A stretch of 36,528 bases of DNA from assembly GCA_947591455.1 (NCBI GenBank), contig CANQDC010000006.1, positions 1-36,528 of the forward strand, written 5' to 3'. The translations under genes and the position numbers were made by a program. The DNA comes from an uncultured Bacilli bacterium (lineage in GTDB: Bacteria > Bacillota_I > Bacilli_A > RF39 > UBA660). Under the pieces are notes generated by a model. That model was not told the origin of the DNA. It made no database searches and worked only from the letters and a program-made list of their open reading frames with translations. The stretch's first letter is position 1; the number at the start of each line of letters is the position of its first letter. Shown here piece after piece: positions 1 to 7,520 of the stretch.

Positions 1-6
1 TCTTGC

Positions 7-29
7 AAACCCTTTATTTATAAGGGTTT
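7..29. repeat. Inverted repeat (hairpin) at window edge
   Basis: Perfect 8-bp inverted repeat: AAACCCTT at 7-14 and AAGGGTTT at 22-29, separated by 7 nt. Neither side carries a T tract longer than three, so it is a weak terminator at best. It may belong to a transcription unit mostly outside the window. Confidence 0.4.
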
Positions 30-33
30 CAAC

Positions 34-57
34 AAAAATGGAGCGCTATTGCGCTCC
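34..57 (-). terminator. Intrinsic terminator
   Basis: On the minus strand GGAGCGC (57-51), loop AATA, GCGCTCC (46-40) forms a 7-bp GC-rich stem, followed immediately by ATTTTTG (39-33). It ends the candidate small RNA starting near 138. It would also stop any read-through from recG-DUF975, for which I see no strong terminator right after the DUF975 stop codon. Confidence 0.65.
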
Positions 58-138
58 TTCAGGGGGTTTTGGTTGATTCACTCTCACCTATAATCGTAAG
101 AGTGTTTCGAAAGGTTAGCATGATATCTATCATGCTAA
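34..138 (-). ncRNA. Candidate small RNA A
   Basis: A strong sigma-A-type promoter (143-171) would start transcription at about 136-138 on the minus strand. The transcript would begin with a perfect 11-bp hairpin (138-128 with 125-115, 2-nt centre). A second 6-bp stem follows (104-99 with 84-79). Then comes an unpaired stretch containing UCAACC and a run of five C (65-61), and the terminator at 57-34. The total is roughly 105 nt. No convincing coding sequence with a ribosome binding site is visible in it. I do not recognise a known RNA family. The alternative is that it is only the 3' end of the recG-DUF975 transcript; the well-placed promoter argues against that. Confidence 0.4.
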
Positions 139-142
139 TAAA

Positions 143-171
143 ATGATATAATGAATTCGATTCTTTGTCAA
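143..171 (-). promoter_or_regulatory. Promoter for candidate small RNA A
   Basis: Minus-strand TTGACA (171-166), a 17-nt spacer (165-149) and TATCAT (148-143): a perfect -35, ideal spacing and five of six matches at -10. It lies downstream of the DUF975 stop codon and points away from that gene, so it cannot serve DUF975 or recG. Confidence 0.6.
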
Positions 172-213
172 ATAAATTCTATACTATTTTACAAAAATTT
201 ATAAAGAATTTTT

Positions 214-828
214 TTAATTATTGTTACTTTTTAATTTTTTTAATTCATCATAATATATTACTTCTGCGGTCATATAATATGGGATCGTCCAAATTAATGG
301 AAAAATAAATATTGATAAAAGTATCCACCCAAAAAAACTTAGACAAAAAACAAAGTAATCGGCTTTATATCCTTTTAGCATTTCTTTACTTTTTGTTAAA
401 TATTCCATAGGGGATAAACTGTTATCATCCGCATAAATTAAATACGCAAAAGAATAACTAATTGCCGCTATAATTCCAGGAATAATAAATAAGATGCTCC
501 AGAAAAAGCAAAAAACTGCTATCAATATGGATATAGCAATAATTGGTAAAACTTGTCCAATATATTTAAAAATATCCTCTCTCGATGGTTGTTCATTTCG
601 AACTATTTTTAAAAGATATGAATAAAATCCTACACTTAAGGTCATTGAAAAACAAGAAACTACTAAAGTTAAAACATTATAAATCATGGAATCTGGAGAA
701 AATAATAAATCAATTCCAAAACTTAATAAACACGTAATAGCCAGTATAATTCCATATCCTGCCCAAAAAGTTTTTAAATTTTCTTGCACAATTTTTTTGG
801 CTTTTTCTTTTATTTCTACTCTATTCAT
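214..828 (-). CDS. DUF975 family integral membrane protein
   Basis: Small integral membrane protein of 204 residues, function unknown. It matches the DUF975 (PF06161) layout. A short cytoplasmic N-terminus (about 1-18) is followed by hydrophobic segments near 19-43, 47-72, 90-128 and 158-185. The family-type central stretch IPGIIAAISYSFAYLIY leads into a conserved loop with KSKEMLKGYKADYF and then LSFFGWILL. The PYY near residue 182 is the usual C-terminal family motif. The start is secure: AGGAGGC (840-834) lies 5 nt before the ATG. The gene follows recG after 40 nt without a terminator or clear promoter between them, so they are probably cotranscribed. No catalytic residues are apparent. 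Confidence 0.85.
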   Translation of the reverse strand: MNRVEIKEKAKKIVQENLKTFWAGYGIILAITCLLSFGIDLLFSPDSMIYNVLTLVVSCFSMTLSVGFYSYLLKIVRNEQPSREDIFKYIGQVLPIIAISILIAVFCFFWSILFIIPGIIAAISYSFAYLIYADDNSLSPMEYLTKSKEMLKGYKADYFVFCLSFFGWILLSIFIFPLIWTIPYYMTAEVIYYDELKKLKSNNN

Positions 829-868
829 AAACTGCCTCCTTTATTTCATTATATTTTATTCATTTCAA

Positions 869-2851
869 TTAATCAAGATTAGTAATCGGTTCTAATATCT
901 TTTGATATTTTTCGTCTTTTATCTCTAAAGTATTTACAAAGTGCTCACTATCTTTTTTCGCTTGTAATAAAATTTTAAAGTCTCTCCGTAAATCGGCTAG
1001 TTGGAAAATCATATCACCACTTTGTTTGGTTCCAAATAAGTCTCCTCCTTTACGCATTAAAAAATCTTGTTCACTTATATAGAAACCATCATTGCTTTTT
1101 TCTAATACTTTTAAGCGTTCTGTATCTTTGTCGCTTATTAAATAGCAATAGGAATCTAAATCATTTCTACCTACTCTACCTCTTAATTGATGTAATGTAG
1201 CTAAGCCATAAGTTTCTGCATTAAAAATTACAATCGTTGTAGCATTTTTTACATCCACTCCTACTTCAATGACAGTTGTTGCAATTAATATTTTAATCTC
1301 TCCTTTTTGGAATGATTCCATAATTTCGGCTTTTTCTTTGGATTTTATTTTTCCATGTAAAATAGCAGTAGGTACTTTTTTATGAAACGCTTCATCAAAT
1401 TTTCTTTTAAGACTGGCTACATCGTAAATAGAATTTTCTTCATTCTCTTGAATAGAGGGAGCAACAACATAAATTTGGTGTCCTTTTTTTATTTCTTCTA
1501 AAATCTCTTTTAAAACATTTTTTAATTCACTTTCCTTTTTCACAAATGTTTTAATTTCTTTACGACCATTTGGTTTGGTTTTTATAATACTAGCATCCAT
1601 ATCATTATAGATTGTAAGTGCATACGTTCTAGGAATCGGAGTCGCACTCATATAAATAACATCAGGTTTGTACCCCTTATTTTGTAGATTCCCTCTTTGA
1701 TTTACTCCAAAACGATGCTGTTCATCGGTAATTACTAACCCTAAATTAGCAAAATAAACATTTTCATTTATTAAAGCATGAGTTCCAATTAAAATATCGA
1801 TTTCGTTTTTTTGTAATTGATCTAAAATATGTTCTTTTTCACTCTTCTTTAAACTACCTACTAATAATTCTACTTTTACATGAAATGGTTCCATCATTTC
1901 TTTTATATTCCGATAATGTTGCTCCGCTAAAATTTCTGTAGGAGCCATTAGCGTACTCTGATATCCACTTAAGGTATTGGCATACATAGCAATGGTTGCC
2001 ACAATGGTTTTTCCACTGCCAACATCTCCTTGAATTAAACGATTCATTTTTTTGGTACTACGTAAATCGTTTAAACATTCTTGCGTGGCTAGTTGTTGAT
2101 CTTTAGTTAAAGCAAATGGTAATTTTTCAATAAATTCATTTACTTTTTCTTCATCAAAATTTCGAGAAATACCTAATATTTTTTTATTTTTCGCTTTTAA
2201 GAAATTGATTTTTAACATAAATATAAATAATTCTTCATAGATTAATTTTAATTTTGCTTGTTTTAATGAAGATAAGTTTTGAGGATTATGGATAATTTCT
2301 ATAGCATTTTTTTTATTTACAAAATGATATTTTTGATTCAAGTTTTCTGGTATGTAATCTTCGACTTGATTTTCTTTTTCTAAAGCTTCTTTTATATAGT
2401 TTGACATATTGGTATTTTTGAGTCCTTTTACAATATGATATACAGGTTCAATTTTCATTTCTTTAAGCCATCCAAATTTTAAATCACTGGCCACAAAGCA
2501 ATTTTTTTCACGATTATATTTACCTACCAAAGTAATATTTTTTCCTACTTCAAGATGTGGGCTTAAAAAAGCACGATTAAAAATTGTTATTTGTATGATC
2601 AGATTACTTGTTAAAGCTTTAAATAAAATACGATTTAAATTTCTTTTGATATAAGAAAGTTTAGGAGTGGATTCAATTGTTGCATTAATGGTTATGGTAT
2701 CGGTTGTATCACATTCATTTATATTTACCGGTTTATAAATATTGTAACGATAGGGATAATAAAATAACAAGTCTTCAACCGTAAATATATTTAATTTATG
2801 TAGAAGATCTGTTGTCTTGGGGCCAACTTTTTTTAATTGTTGTAATTCCAT
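869..2851 (-). CDS. recG: ATP-dependent DNA helicase RecG
   Basis: Superfamily 2 helicase that remodels stalled replication forks and Holliday junctions in the cytoplasm. An N-terminal wedge/OB region (about 1-150) precedes the helicase core. Visible motifs are Walker A GDVGSGKT (about residue 275), the DEQH box in DEQHRFG (about 376), SATPIPRT, VIEVGVDV and the arginine-finger motif HQLRGRVGR (about 553), then the C-terminal FGTKQSG. At 660 residues it has normal RecG length and looks intact. An upstream in-frame GTG at 2860 is possible. I prefer the ATG at 2851, because AAGGTGG (2863-2857) then lies 5 nt upstream and overlaps that GTG. A good promoter lies at 2876-2904. Confidence 0.97.
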   Translation of the reverse strand: MELQQLKKVGPKTTDLLHKLNIFTVEDLLFYYPYRYNIYKPVNINECDTTDTITINATIESTPKLSYIKRNLNRILFKALTSNLIIQITIFNRAFLSPHLEVGKNITLVGKYNREKNCFVASDLKFGWLKEMKIEPVYHIVKGLKNTNMSNYIKEALEKENQVEDYIPENLNQKYHFVNKKNAIEIIHNPQNLSSLKQAKLKLIYEELFIFMLKINFLKAKNKKILGISRNFDEEKVNEFIEKLPFALTKDQQLATQECLNDLRSTKKMNRLIQGDVGSGKTIVATIAMYANTLSGYQSTLMAPTEILAEQHYRNIKEMMEPFHVKVELLVGSLKKSEKEHILDQLQKNEIDILIGTHALINENVYFANLGLVITDEQHRFGVNQRGNLQNKGYKPDVIYMSATPIPRTYALTIYNDMDASIIKTKPNGRKEIKTFVKKESELKNVLKEILEEIKKGHQIYVVAPSIQENEENSIYDVASLKRKFDEAFHKKVPTAILHGKIKSKEKAEIMESFQKGEIKILIATTVIEVGVDVKNATTIVIFNAETYGLATLHQLRGRVGRNDLDSYCYLISDKDTERLKVLEKSNDGFYISEQDFLMRKGGDLFGTKQSGDMIFQLADLRRDFKILLQAKKDSEHFVNTLEIKDEKYQKILEPITNLD

Positions 2852-2875
2852 ACTATCCACCTTATTCGTATTTTT

Positions 2876-2904
2876 ATTATAACAAATATGTGAACAAATG
2901 TACA
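2876..2904 (-). promoter_or_regulatory. recG promoter
   Basis: Minus-strand TGTACA (2904-2899, four of six -35 matches), 17-nt spacer, then a perfect TATAAT (2881-2876) preceded by TGT, giving an extended -10. Predicted start near 2869, only about 18 nt before the recG ATG, so the leader holds little beyond the ribosome binding site. Confidence 0.65.
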
Positions 2905-2960
2905 GATTTTGTCTTAGCTTTTATTTTTAAAAATTTTTTTAAAATTTTGATAAAAAAATG

Positions 2961-2989
2961 TTGACAAAAATAAGCTTATCAATTAGTAT
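2961..2989 (+). promoter_or_regulatory. Promoter for candidate small RNA B
   Basis: Plus-strand TTGACA (2961-2966), 17-nt spacer, TAGTAT (2984-2989, four of six). It lies between recG and nifJ, which are both on the other strand, so it must drive something else. Predicted start is about 2995-2997, at the first base of a stable hairpin. Confidence 0.5.
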
Positions 2990-2995
2990 ATATAT

Positions 2996-3132
2996 CACCA
3001 ATTCACTTAATGCGAATTGGTGCTAGTATCACACTAGTCAACCCCTTTTTATTCTTTTAGAAGCAGTCTTTCAGGGGGCTGCTTCCATTGTGGAATTTAA
3101 AAAGTACTAACTGTTTTGTTTAGTACTTTTTT
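2996..3132 (+). ncRNA. Candidate small RNA B
   Basis: Short plus-strand transcription unit between two minus-strand genes. It would start with a 9-bp hairpin (CACCAATTC 2996-3004, GAATTGGTG 3014-3022). A 5-bp hairpin follows directly (3023-3027 with 3033-3037), then TCAACCCC (3038-3045) and a 7-bp stem (3060-3066 with 3079-3085) whose loop holds five G (3074-3078). Those G could pair with the CCCC at 3042-3045 as a pseudoknot or alternative fold. It ends at the 12-bp terminator 3099-3131, overlapping the antisense 3' end of nifJ by about 26 nt. No ORF with a ribosome binding site is seen. I do not recognise a known RNA family. Confidence 0.4.
3099..3131. terminator. Bidirectional intrinsic terminator
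   Basis: AAAAAGTACTAA (3099-3110) pairs with TTAGTACTTTTT (3120-3131): a 12-bp stem with a 9-nt loop and T-rich flanks on both strands. On the minus strand it overlaps the last codons of nifJ. On the plus strand it is followed by TTCTTT and would end small RNA B. Confidence 0.75.
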
Positions 3133-6100
3133 CTTTATAAAATTGATATCTTTTGATCGCATGTTGTTTGTTTAATTCTAATAAATTTTTGGCTAATTTT
3201 TCGTCTTTAATTTTTAAGGCATTATAGCGAGTTTCGTTTTGTAAGAATTCATCATATACATCAAAATCTGGTTCTTTACTATCTAAAAATAATTGTTCAG
3301 TATTTGGTTGATATCTCATTAATAATTGATATCCAGATCGAACGGCTAGATCTTGTTGTTTTAGGGAGCAAGAAAGTCCTCCTTTAATTCCATGTTCAAC
3401 ACAGGTAGCATAAGCAATGATTAGTGCTGGGCCATTGTGTTGCTCTGCTTCTTTTATGGCCTGAATGGTTTGATTAAAATTCCCACCTAAGGAAATACTA
3501 GCTACATAACAGTTTGGATAAGATAAAGCAATACGAAATAAATCTTTTTTATAATTCCGTTTCCCAAAATCAGCAAATTCAGCTACTTGACCAATTTTGG
3601 ACGCTTTAGACATTTGGCCTCCTGTATTTGAATAGCTTTCCGTATCGAGGACAAGAATTTTTACAGGATAATTGGTAGATAAAATATGATCTATTCCTCC
3701 AAACCCTATGTCATAGGCCCAACCATCTCCTCCCACAGCCCATATACTTCTGGAAGGAATATAATCTAATAAATTTTGTAAATCTTTAGGTATTTCTAGA
3801 TCTTTTAAGTCATTTTTGATTTGATATGTCATGGCAAAATCTTCTTTATTGTCTAGCCATAATTGAAATTTTTCTTTTACTTCATCATTTACTGCTTCTA
3901 AGGAAGTTTTCATAATATTTTCAATTTGCTCTCTTTTTTGTTTGTTCGATAAATACATACCTAAAGCAAATTCTGCATTATCTTCAAATAAAGAGTTGGC
4001 CCAAGGAATACTATACGGAGTTGATGGGGCACTGCCTCCATAAATACTTGAACACCCAGTTGCATTAGCAATCATTAATTTTTTTCCTACTATTTGACTT
4101 AATAAGCGAATATACGCGGCTTCTCCACATCCTGCACAGGCACCACTGAATTCAAAAAGTGGTTTTACGAAACTTAAATCTTTGACTTCGTTTTTGGTTT
4201 TTACTATAGAATTTTCATATTCATTAAAATAATAATTACTTATTTTTTGTTTTTCTTCATCAAATTGACCAAATTCTAAAGCTTTTTTTCCTTTTAAACC
4301 TGGACATGTATCTATACAAAGACCACAACTGGTACAATCTGCTTCGCTAATAGAAACGTAGAAATCATAATCTAGATCTCCTAGAAAAGGTTTTTTCGTA
4401 GTACTTTGTTTGGTTTTAAAGCAACGGATGACTGCATGAGGACAAACAAAACTGCATCGCCCACATTGAATACAATTTTCGGGTATCCATTTCACTACTT
4501 TATCGGCAATATTACGCTTTTCTTCCTTAGCAAGCCCTCCTGGAAAACTACCATCCATTAAAGGCATGATTTCACTTATGGGTATTGTATTTCCTAAACG
4601 AGCATTAATTTTCTCAAAAAGATTCGTTGCTTCTTTTTTTGGGTAGCTCACTTGACTTAATTCTATTTGATAAAGTTCACTAAAGGCCTTATGAATTGCT
4701 TGTTTATTCTTTTCAATTACCTCATTTCCTTTTGTTTTATATTGTGAGGTAATGGTTTCTTTCACTAACTCAAGGGCATTTTTAATTCCCAATAAACGTA
4801 AAATAATCACTTCCATAATTTTATTTATTTTCCCATGCATGCCATATTCTTCAGCTATTGTACTTGCGGGAATACCTAAAACCATAATGTGATGATCAAC
4901 AATAAATTTTTTATCTGTTTCATTTATTTTCATATCTAAAGTTTTGGCATTAAGGGTATTTACTAATAAAATTCCATTGGGTTTTACTTTTGTTACAATA
5001 TCAAATTTTTTAAAATATTCATCTTTTGTAACTACTACTATATCGCCATGAGTTACATAAAAGGGTGCATAGATTTTTTTATTCTTGATTCGGAGATTAC
5101 TTACGGTCACTCCGCCACTTTTTTTGGAATCATATTCAAAGTATCCATCGACTTCTTTTTCTAATTTTTGGGAAGCAATTTTTAGTAAATCCTTACTAGC
5201 ACTCACCATACCATCGCTACCGAAACCATAAATTAAAATTTCTTTATCGTTCAAATCTAATTCATAAGGCTCTTTTTTTAAGCTTAAGTTTGTCACATCA
5301 TCACAAATGCCAATTGTAAAGCTATTTTGTAAATGATTTTCTAACATTTTGTAAACACTGTAAATATCACTTGGCGTTGTATTTTTACTTGATAAGCCAA
5401 ACCGTCCTCCGACAATTTTTATCTCTGTATTTTTTAAGGCCGCTACTACATCTAAATATAGAGGTTCTCCAACACTTCCAGCTTCTTTTGTTCGATCTAA
5501 TACAGCAATTTTTTTTACGGATTTTGGTAAAACTTCTAATAAATATTTCACACTAAATGGTCGATATAAATGAACGGCAATACAACCAATTTTATGGCCT
5601 TTTTTATTTTCATTTTCTACAACTAGTTTAATTGTATCAACAACACTTCCCATCGCTATAATAATATTTTCAGCATTACTATCTCCATAGTAATTAAAAG
5701 GTTTACAGTCTGTATTGGTAATTTTATTTACTTTTTGCATGATTTCATTTACGATATCCGGCATTTTTTCATAATAGCTATTTCTTGCTTCCATCGACTG
5801 AAAATAAATATCTTCGTTTTCTGCTAACCCTTTTTCAATATTATGATCTATATTTAGCGTTCTTTTTTTAAATTCGGCTATTTTGTCATAATTCACTAAT
5901 TTTAAGAATTCGGTATCCTCTATAGGCTCAATCGTATTCAATTCATGACTGGTTCGAAACCCATCAAAAAAATGTAAGAATGGTAGAGATCCTTCGATAC
6001 TTGCTAAATGGGCTACTACCGCATTCGTTCTTACTTCCTCAATATTGTTGGATGCTAATAGGCAAAAACCAGTTTCGCGGGTTGAATAAACATCACTATG

Positions 6101-6469
6101 ATCACCAAATATAGATAAAGCATGGGTAGCCACTGTTCTTGATGCAACATGAATTACACCAGGTAACATTTCTCCGGCTATTTTATACATATTGGGAATC
6201 ATTAATAAAAGCCCTTGGCTCGCTGTAAACGTTGTAGCTAAAGAACCAGTTATTAAGGCACCATGCATCGCTCCGGCCGCTCCTGCCTCACTTTGCATTT
6301 CAATTAATTCAACTTGATGATTAAATAAATTTCTTTTCGATGTATGATTAATAAAATCAATATTCGAAGCCATAGGACTTGATGGCGTAATTGGATAAAT
6401 GGCAGCTACTTCACTAAATAGATAGGCCATATCAGAACATATTTTATTCGCATCTGCTACTTGTTTCAT
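3107..6469 (-). CDS. nifJ: Pyruvate:ferredoxin (flavodoxin) oxidoreductase
   Basis: Homodimeric TPP- and iron-sulfur-dependent enzyme converting pyruvate and CoA to acetyl-CoA and CO2, with electrons passed to ferredoxin or flavodoxin; a core enzyme of anaerobic energy metabolism. The single 1120-residue chain has the usual fused domain order. Domain I holds YPITPSSPMA (about 25-34). A ferredoxin-like insert has CIQCGRCSFVCPHA (about 665) and CTSCGLCIDTCPG (about 712), giving two 4Fe-4S clusters. The catalytic domain has the cluster-binding CAGCGE (about 776) and the TPP/Mg motif GGDGWAYDIGFGG (about 911). The length is near the family norm and nothing is broken. The start is set by AGGAGGG (6482-6476), 6 nt before the ATG. 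It has its own promoter just past the polysaccharide-locus terminator. Confidence 0.97.
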   Translation of the reverse strand: MKQVADANKICSDMAYLFSEVAAIYPITPSSPMASNIDFINHTSKRNLFNHQVELIEMQSEAGAAGAMHGALITGSLATTFTASQGLLLMIPNMYKIAGEMLPGVIHVASRTVATHALSIFGDHSDVYSTRETGFCLLASNNIEEVRTNAVVAHLASIEGSLPFLHFFDGFRTSHELNTIEPIEDTEFLKLVNYDKIAEFKKRTLNIDHNIEKGLAENEDIYFQSMEARNSYYEKMPDIVNEIMQKVNKITNTDCKPFNYYGDSNAENIIIAMGSVVDTIKLVVENENKKGHKIGCIAVHLYRPFSVKYLLEVLPKSVKKIAVLDRTKEAGSVGEPLYLDVVAALKNTEIKIVGGRFGLSSKNTTPSDIYSVYKMLENHLQNSFTIGICDDVTNLSLKKEPYELDLNDKEILIYGFGSDGMVSASKDLLKIASQKLEKEVDGYFEYDSKKSGGVTVSNLRIKNKKIYAPFYVTHGDIVVVTKDEYFKKFDIVTKVKPNGILLVNTLNAKTLDMKINETDKKFIVDHHIMVLGIPASTIAEEYGMHGKINKIMEVIILRLLGIKNALELVKETITSQYKTKGNEVIEKNKQAIHKAFSELYQIELSQVSYPKKEATNLFEKINARLGNTIPISEIMPLMDGSFPGGLAKEEKRNIADKVVKWIPENCIQCGRCSFVCPHAVIRCFKTKQSTTKKPFLGDLDYDFYVSISEADCTSCGLCIDTCPGLKGKKALEFGQFDEEKQKISNYYFNEYENSIVKTKNEVKDLSFVKPLFEFSGACAGCGEAAYIRLLSQIVGKKLMIANATGCSSIYGGSAPSTPYSIPWANSLFEDNAEFALGMYLSNKQKREQIENIMKTSLEAVNDEVKEKFQLWLDNKEDFAMTYQIKNDLKDLEIPKDLQNLLDYIPSRSIWAVGGDGWAYDIGFGGIDHILSTNYPVKILVLDTESYSNTGGQMSKASKIGQVAEFADFGKRNYKKDLFRIALSYPNCYVASISLGGNFNQTIQAIKEAEQHNGPALIIAYATCVEHGIKGGLSCSLKQQDLAVRSGYQLLMRYQPNTEQLFLDSKEPDFDVYDEFLQNETRYNALKIKDEKLAKNLLELNKQHAIKRYQFYKEKSTKQNS

Positions 6470-6489
6470 TTGTATCCCTCCTAGTATCT

Positions 6490-6498
6490 AGTATATCA
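6490..6498 (-). promoter_or_regulatory. nifJ promoter (extended -10)
   Basis: Minus-strand TGATATACT is an extended -10 (TGn plus TATACT) with no good -35. Predicted start near 6483 leaves a very short leader that is essentially the ribosome binding site. It lies just downstream of the locus terminator, so nifJ is a separate unit. Confidence 0.5.
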
Positions 6499-6503
6499 CA
6501 AAA

Positions 6504-6547
6504 AAACAAACTCTTATTGAAGATTTTTTCTCCTTAAGAATTTGTTT
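6504..6547 (-). terminator. Terminator of the polysaccharide locus
   Basis: On the minus strand 6547-6535 pairs with 6516-6504 (12 of 13 pairs, one mismatch), an 18-nt loop between. The descending arm runs into a TTTTTTT tract. It lies 20 nt after the last gene of the locus and is the only strong terminator I see between about 34250 and here. Confidence 0.7.
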
Positions 6548-6567
6548 CATTTCTTTTTTCTTTTTTG

Positions 6568-7518
6568 TTAATTTTTTATATTTTTACTCGTTTCTTTTAT
6601 GATATAAATAGGTCGTTTTTTGGTTTCTAAATACGTTTTTGATAAGTATTCCCCAATAATTCCCAAACAGAATAATTGAACCCCACTTACTAAAAAAATT
6701 ACACATATCATTGAGGGCCAGCCACTCGTTGGATCGCCAAAAATAATCGTTTTCATAATAATTACTATAATCATAATAAAAGCGATCAAGCAAAAAATCA
6801 TTCCAAGTAAAGCAGCTATCGTTAAAGGAGCTGTGGTAAAGGCCACAATCCCTTCAATCGCATATTTAAATAATTTCCAAAAGGACCATTTCGTTTCTCC
6901 AGCCACTCTTTCGATGTTTTTATATTCTAACCATTTTGTTTTAAATCCTACAAAACCAAACAAGCCTTTAGAAAAACGATTATATTCTTTTAATTGTAAA
7001 ATTGCATCCACCATCTTTCGAGTCATTAAACGGTAATCTCTTGCTCCATCTACTAATTCAACATCTGACATTTTATTAATTACTTTATAAAAGATTCTGG
7101 CAAAAAAACTGCGAATTGGTGGTTCTCTCTCTCTCGTTACTCTTCTCGTTGCTACACAATCATAATCGAAAGAATCATCATTTAATAAATCTAACATTTT
7201 AGGGAGTAAAGAAGGTGGATCTTGTAAATCAGCATCCATAAGGCCCACATACTCTCCTGTTGCTTTTTCTAATCCAGCATACATCGCAGCTTCTTTTCCA
7301 AAGTTCCGAGAAAAAGATATATATTTTACTCGTTCATCTTCTTTTTGTAATTCTTTCATAATTTTTATAGTATTATCATGACTTCCATCATCTACTAAAA
7401 TTAGTTCTAAATTGACTTTTAAAGAGTCGAATACTTTACAAATTTCTTTATAAAATAAAGGCAAAGATTTCTCTTCATTATAACAAGACACAATAATACT
7501 TAACGTTTCTTTTGCCAT
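6568..7518 (-). CDS. GtrB-like polyprenyl-phosphate glycosyltransferase (GT2)
   Basis: GT2 enzyme expected to move a hexose from its nucleotide donor to undecaprenyl phosphate at the inner face of the membrane. The N-terminal GT-A domain has IIVSCYNEE, LVDDGSHDNT and MDADLQDPP (the DXD-type metal site), then RNFGKEAAMYAG. A C-terminal pair of transmembrane helices (about 235-265 and 272-300) matches the GtrB/YkoT/DPM group. An upstream in-frame ATG at 7539 exists, but AGAGGTG precedes the ATG at 7518 by 5 nt, so I use that (316 residues). It starts 2 nt after the neighbouring GT-C-like gene, its likely partner. It is the last gene of the locus. Confidence 0.9.
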   Translation of the reverse strand: MAKETLSIIVSCYNEEKSLPLFYKEICKVFDSLKVNLELILVDDGSHDNTIKIMKELQKEDERVKYISFSRNFGKEAAMYAGLEKATGEYVGLMDADLQDPPSLLPKMLDLLNDDSFDYDCVATRRVTREREPPIRSFFARIFYKVINKMSDVELVDGARDYRLMTRKMVDAILQLKEYNRFSKGLFGFVGFKTKWLEYKNIERVAGETKWSFWKLFKYAIEGIVAFTTAPLTIAALLGMIFCLIAFIMIIVIIMKTIIFGDPTSGWPSMICVIFLVSGVQLFCLGIIGEYLSKTYLETKKRPIYIIKETSKNIKN

Positions 7519-7520
7519 TT

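Noticed and set aside
3060-3085. Stem 3060-3066/3079-3085 as the nifJ terminator
   Set aside because: No T tract follows on either strand; the better terminator is 3099-3131. I kept the stem as part of candidate small RNA B.
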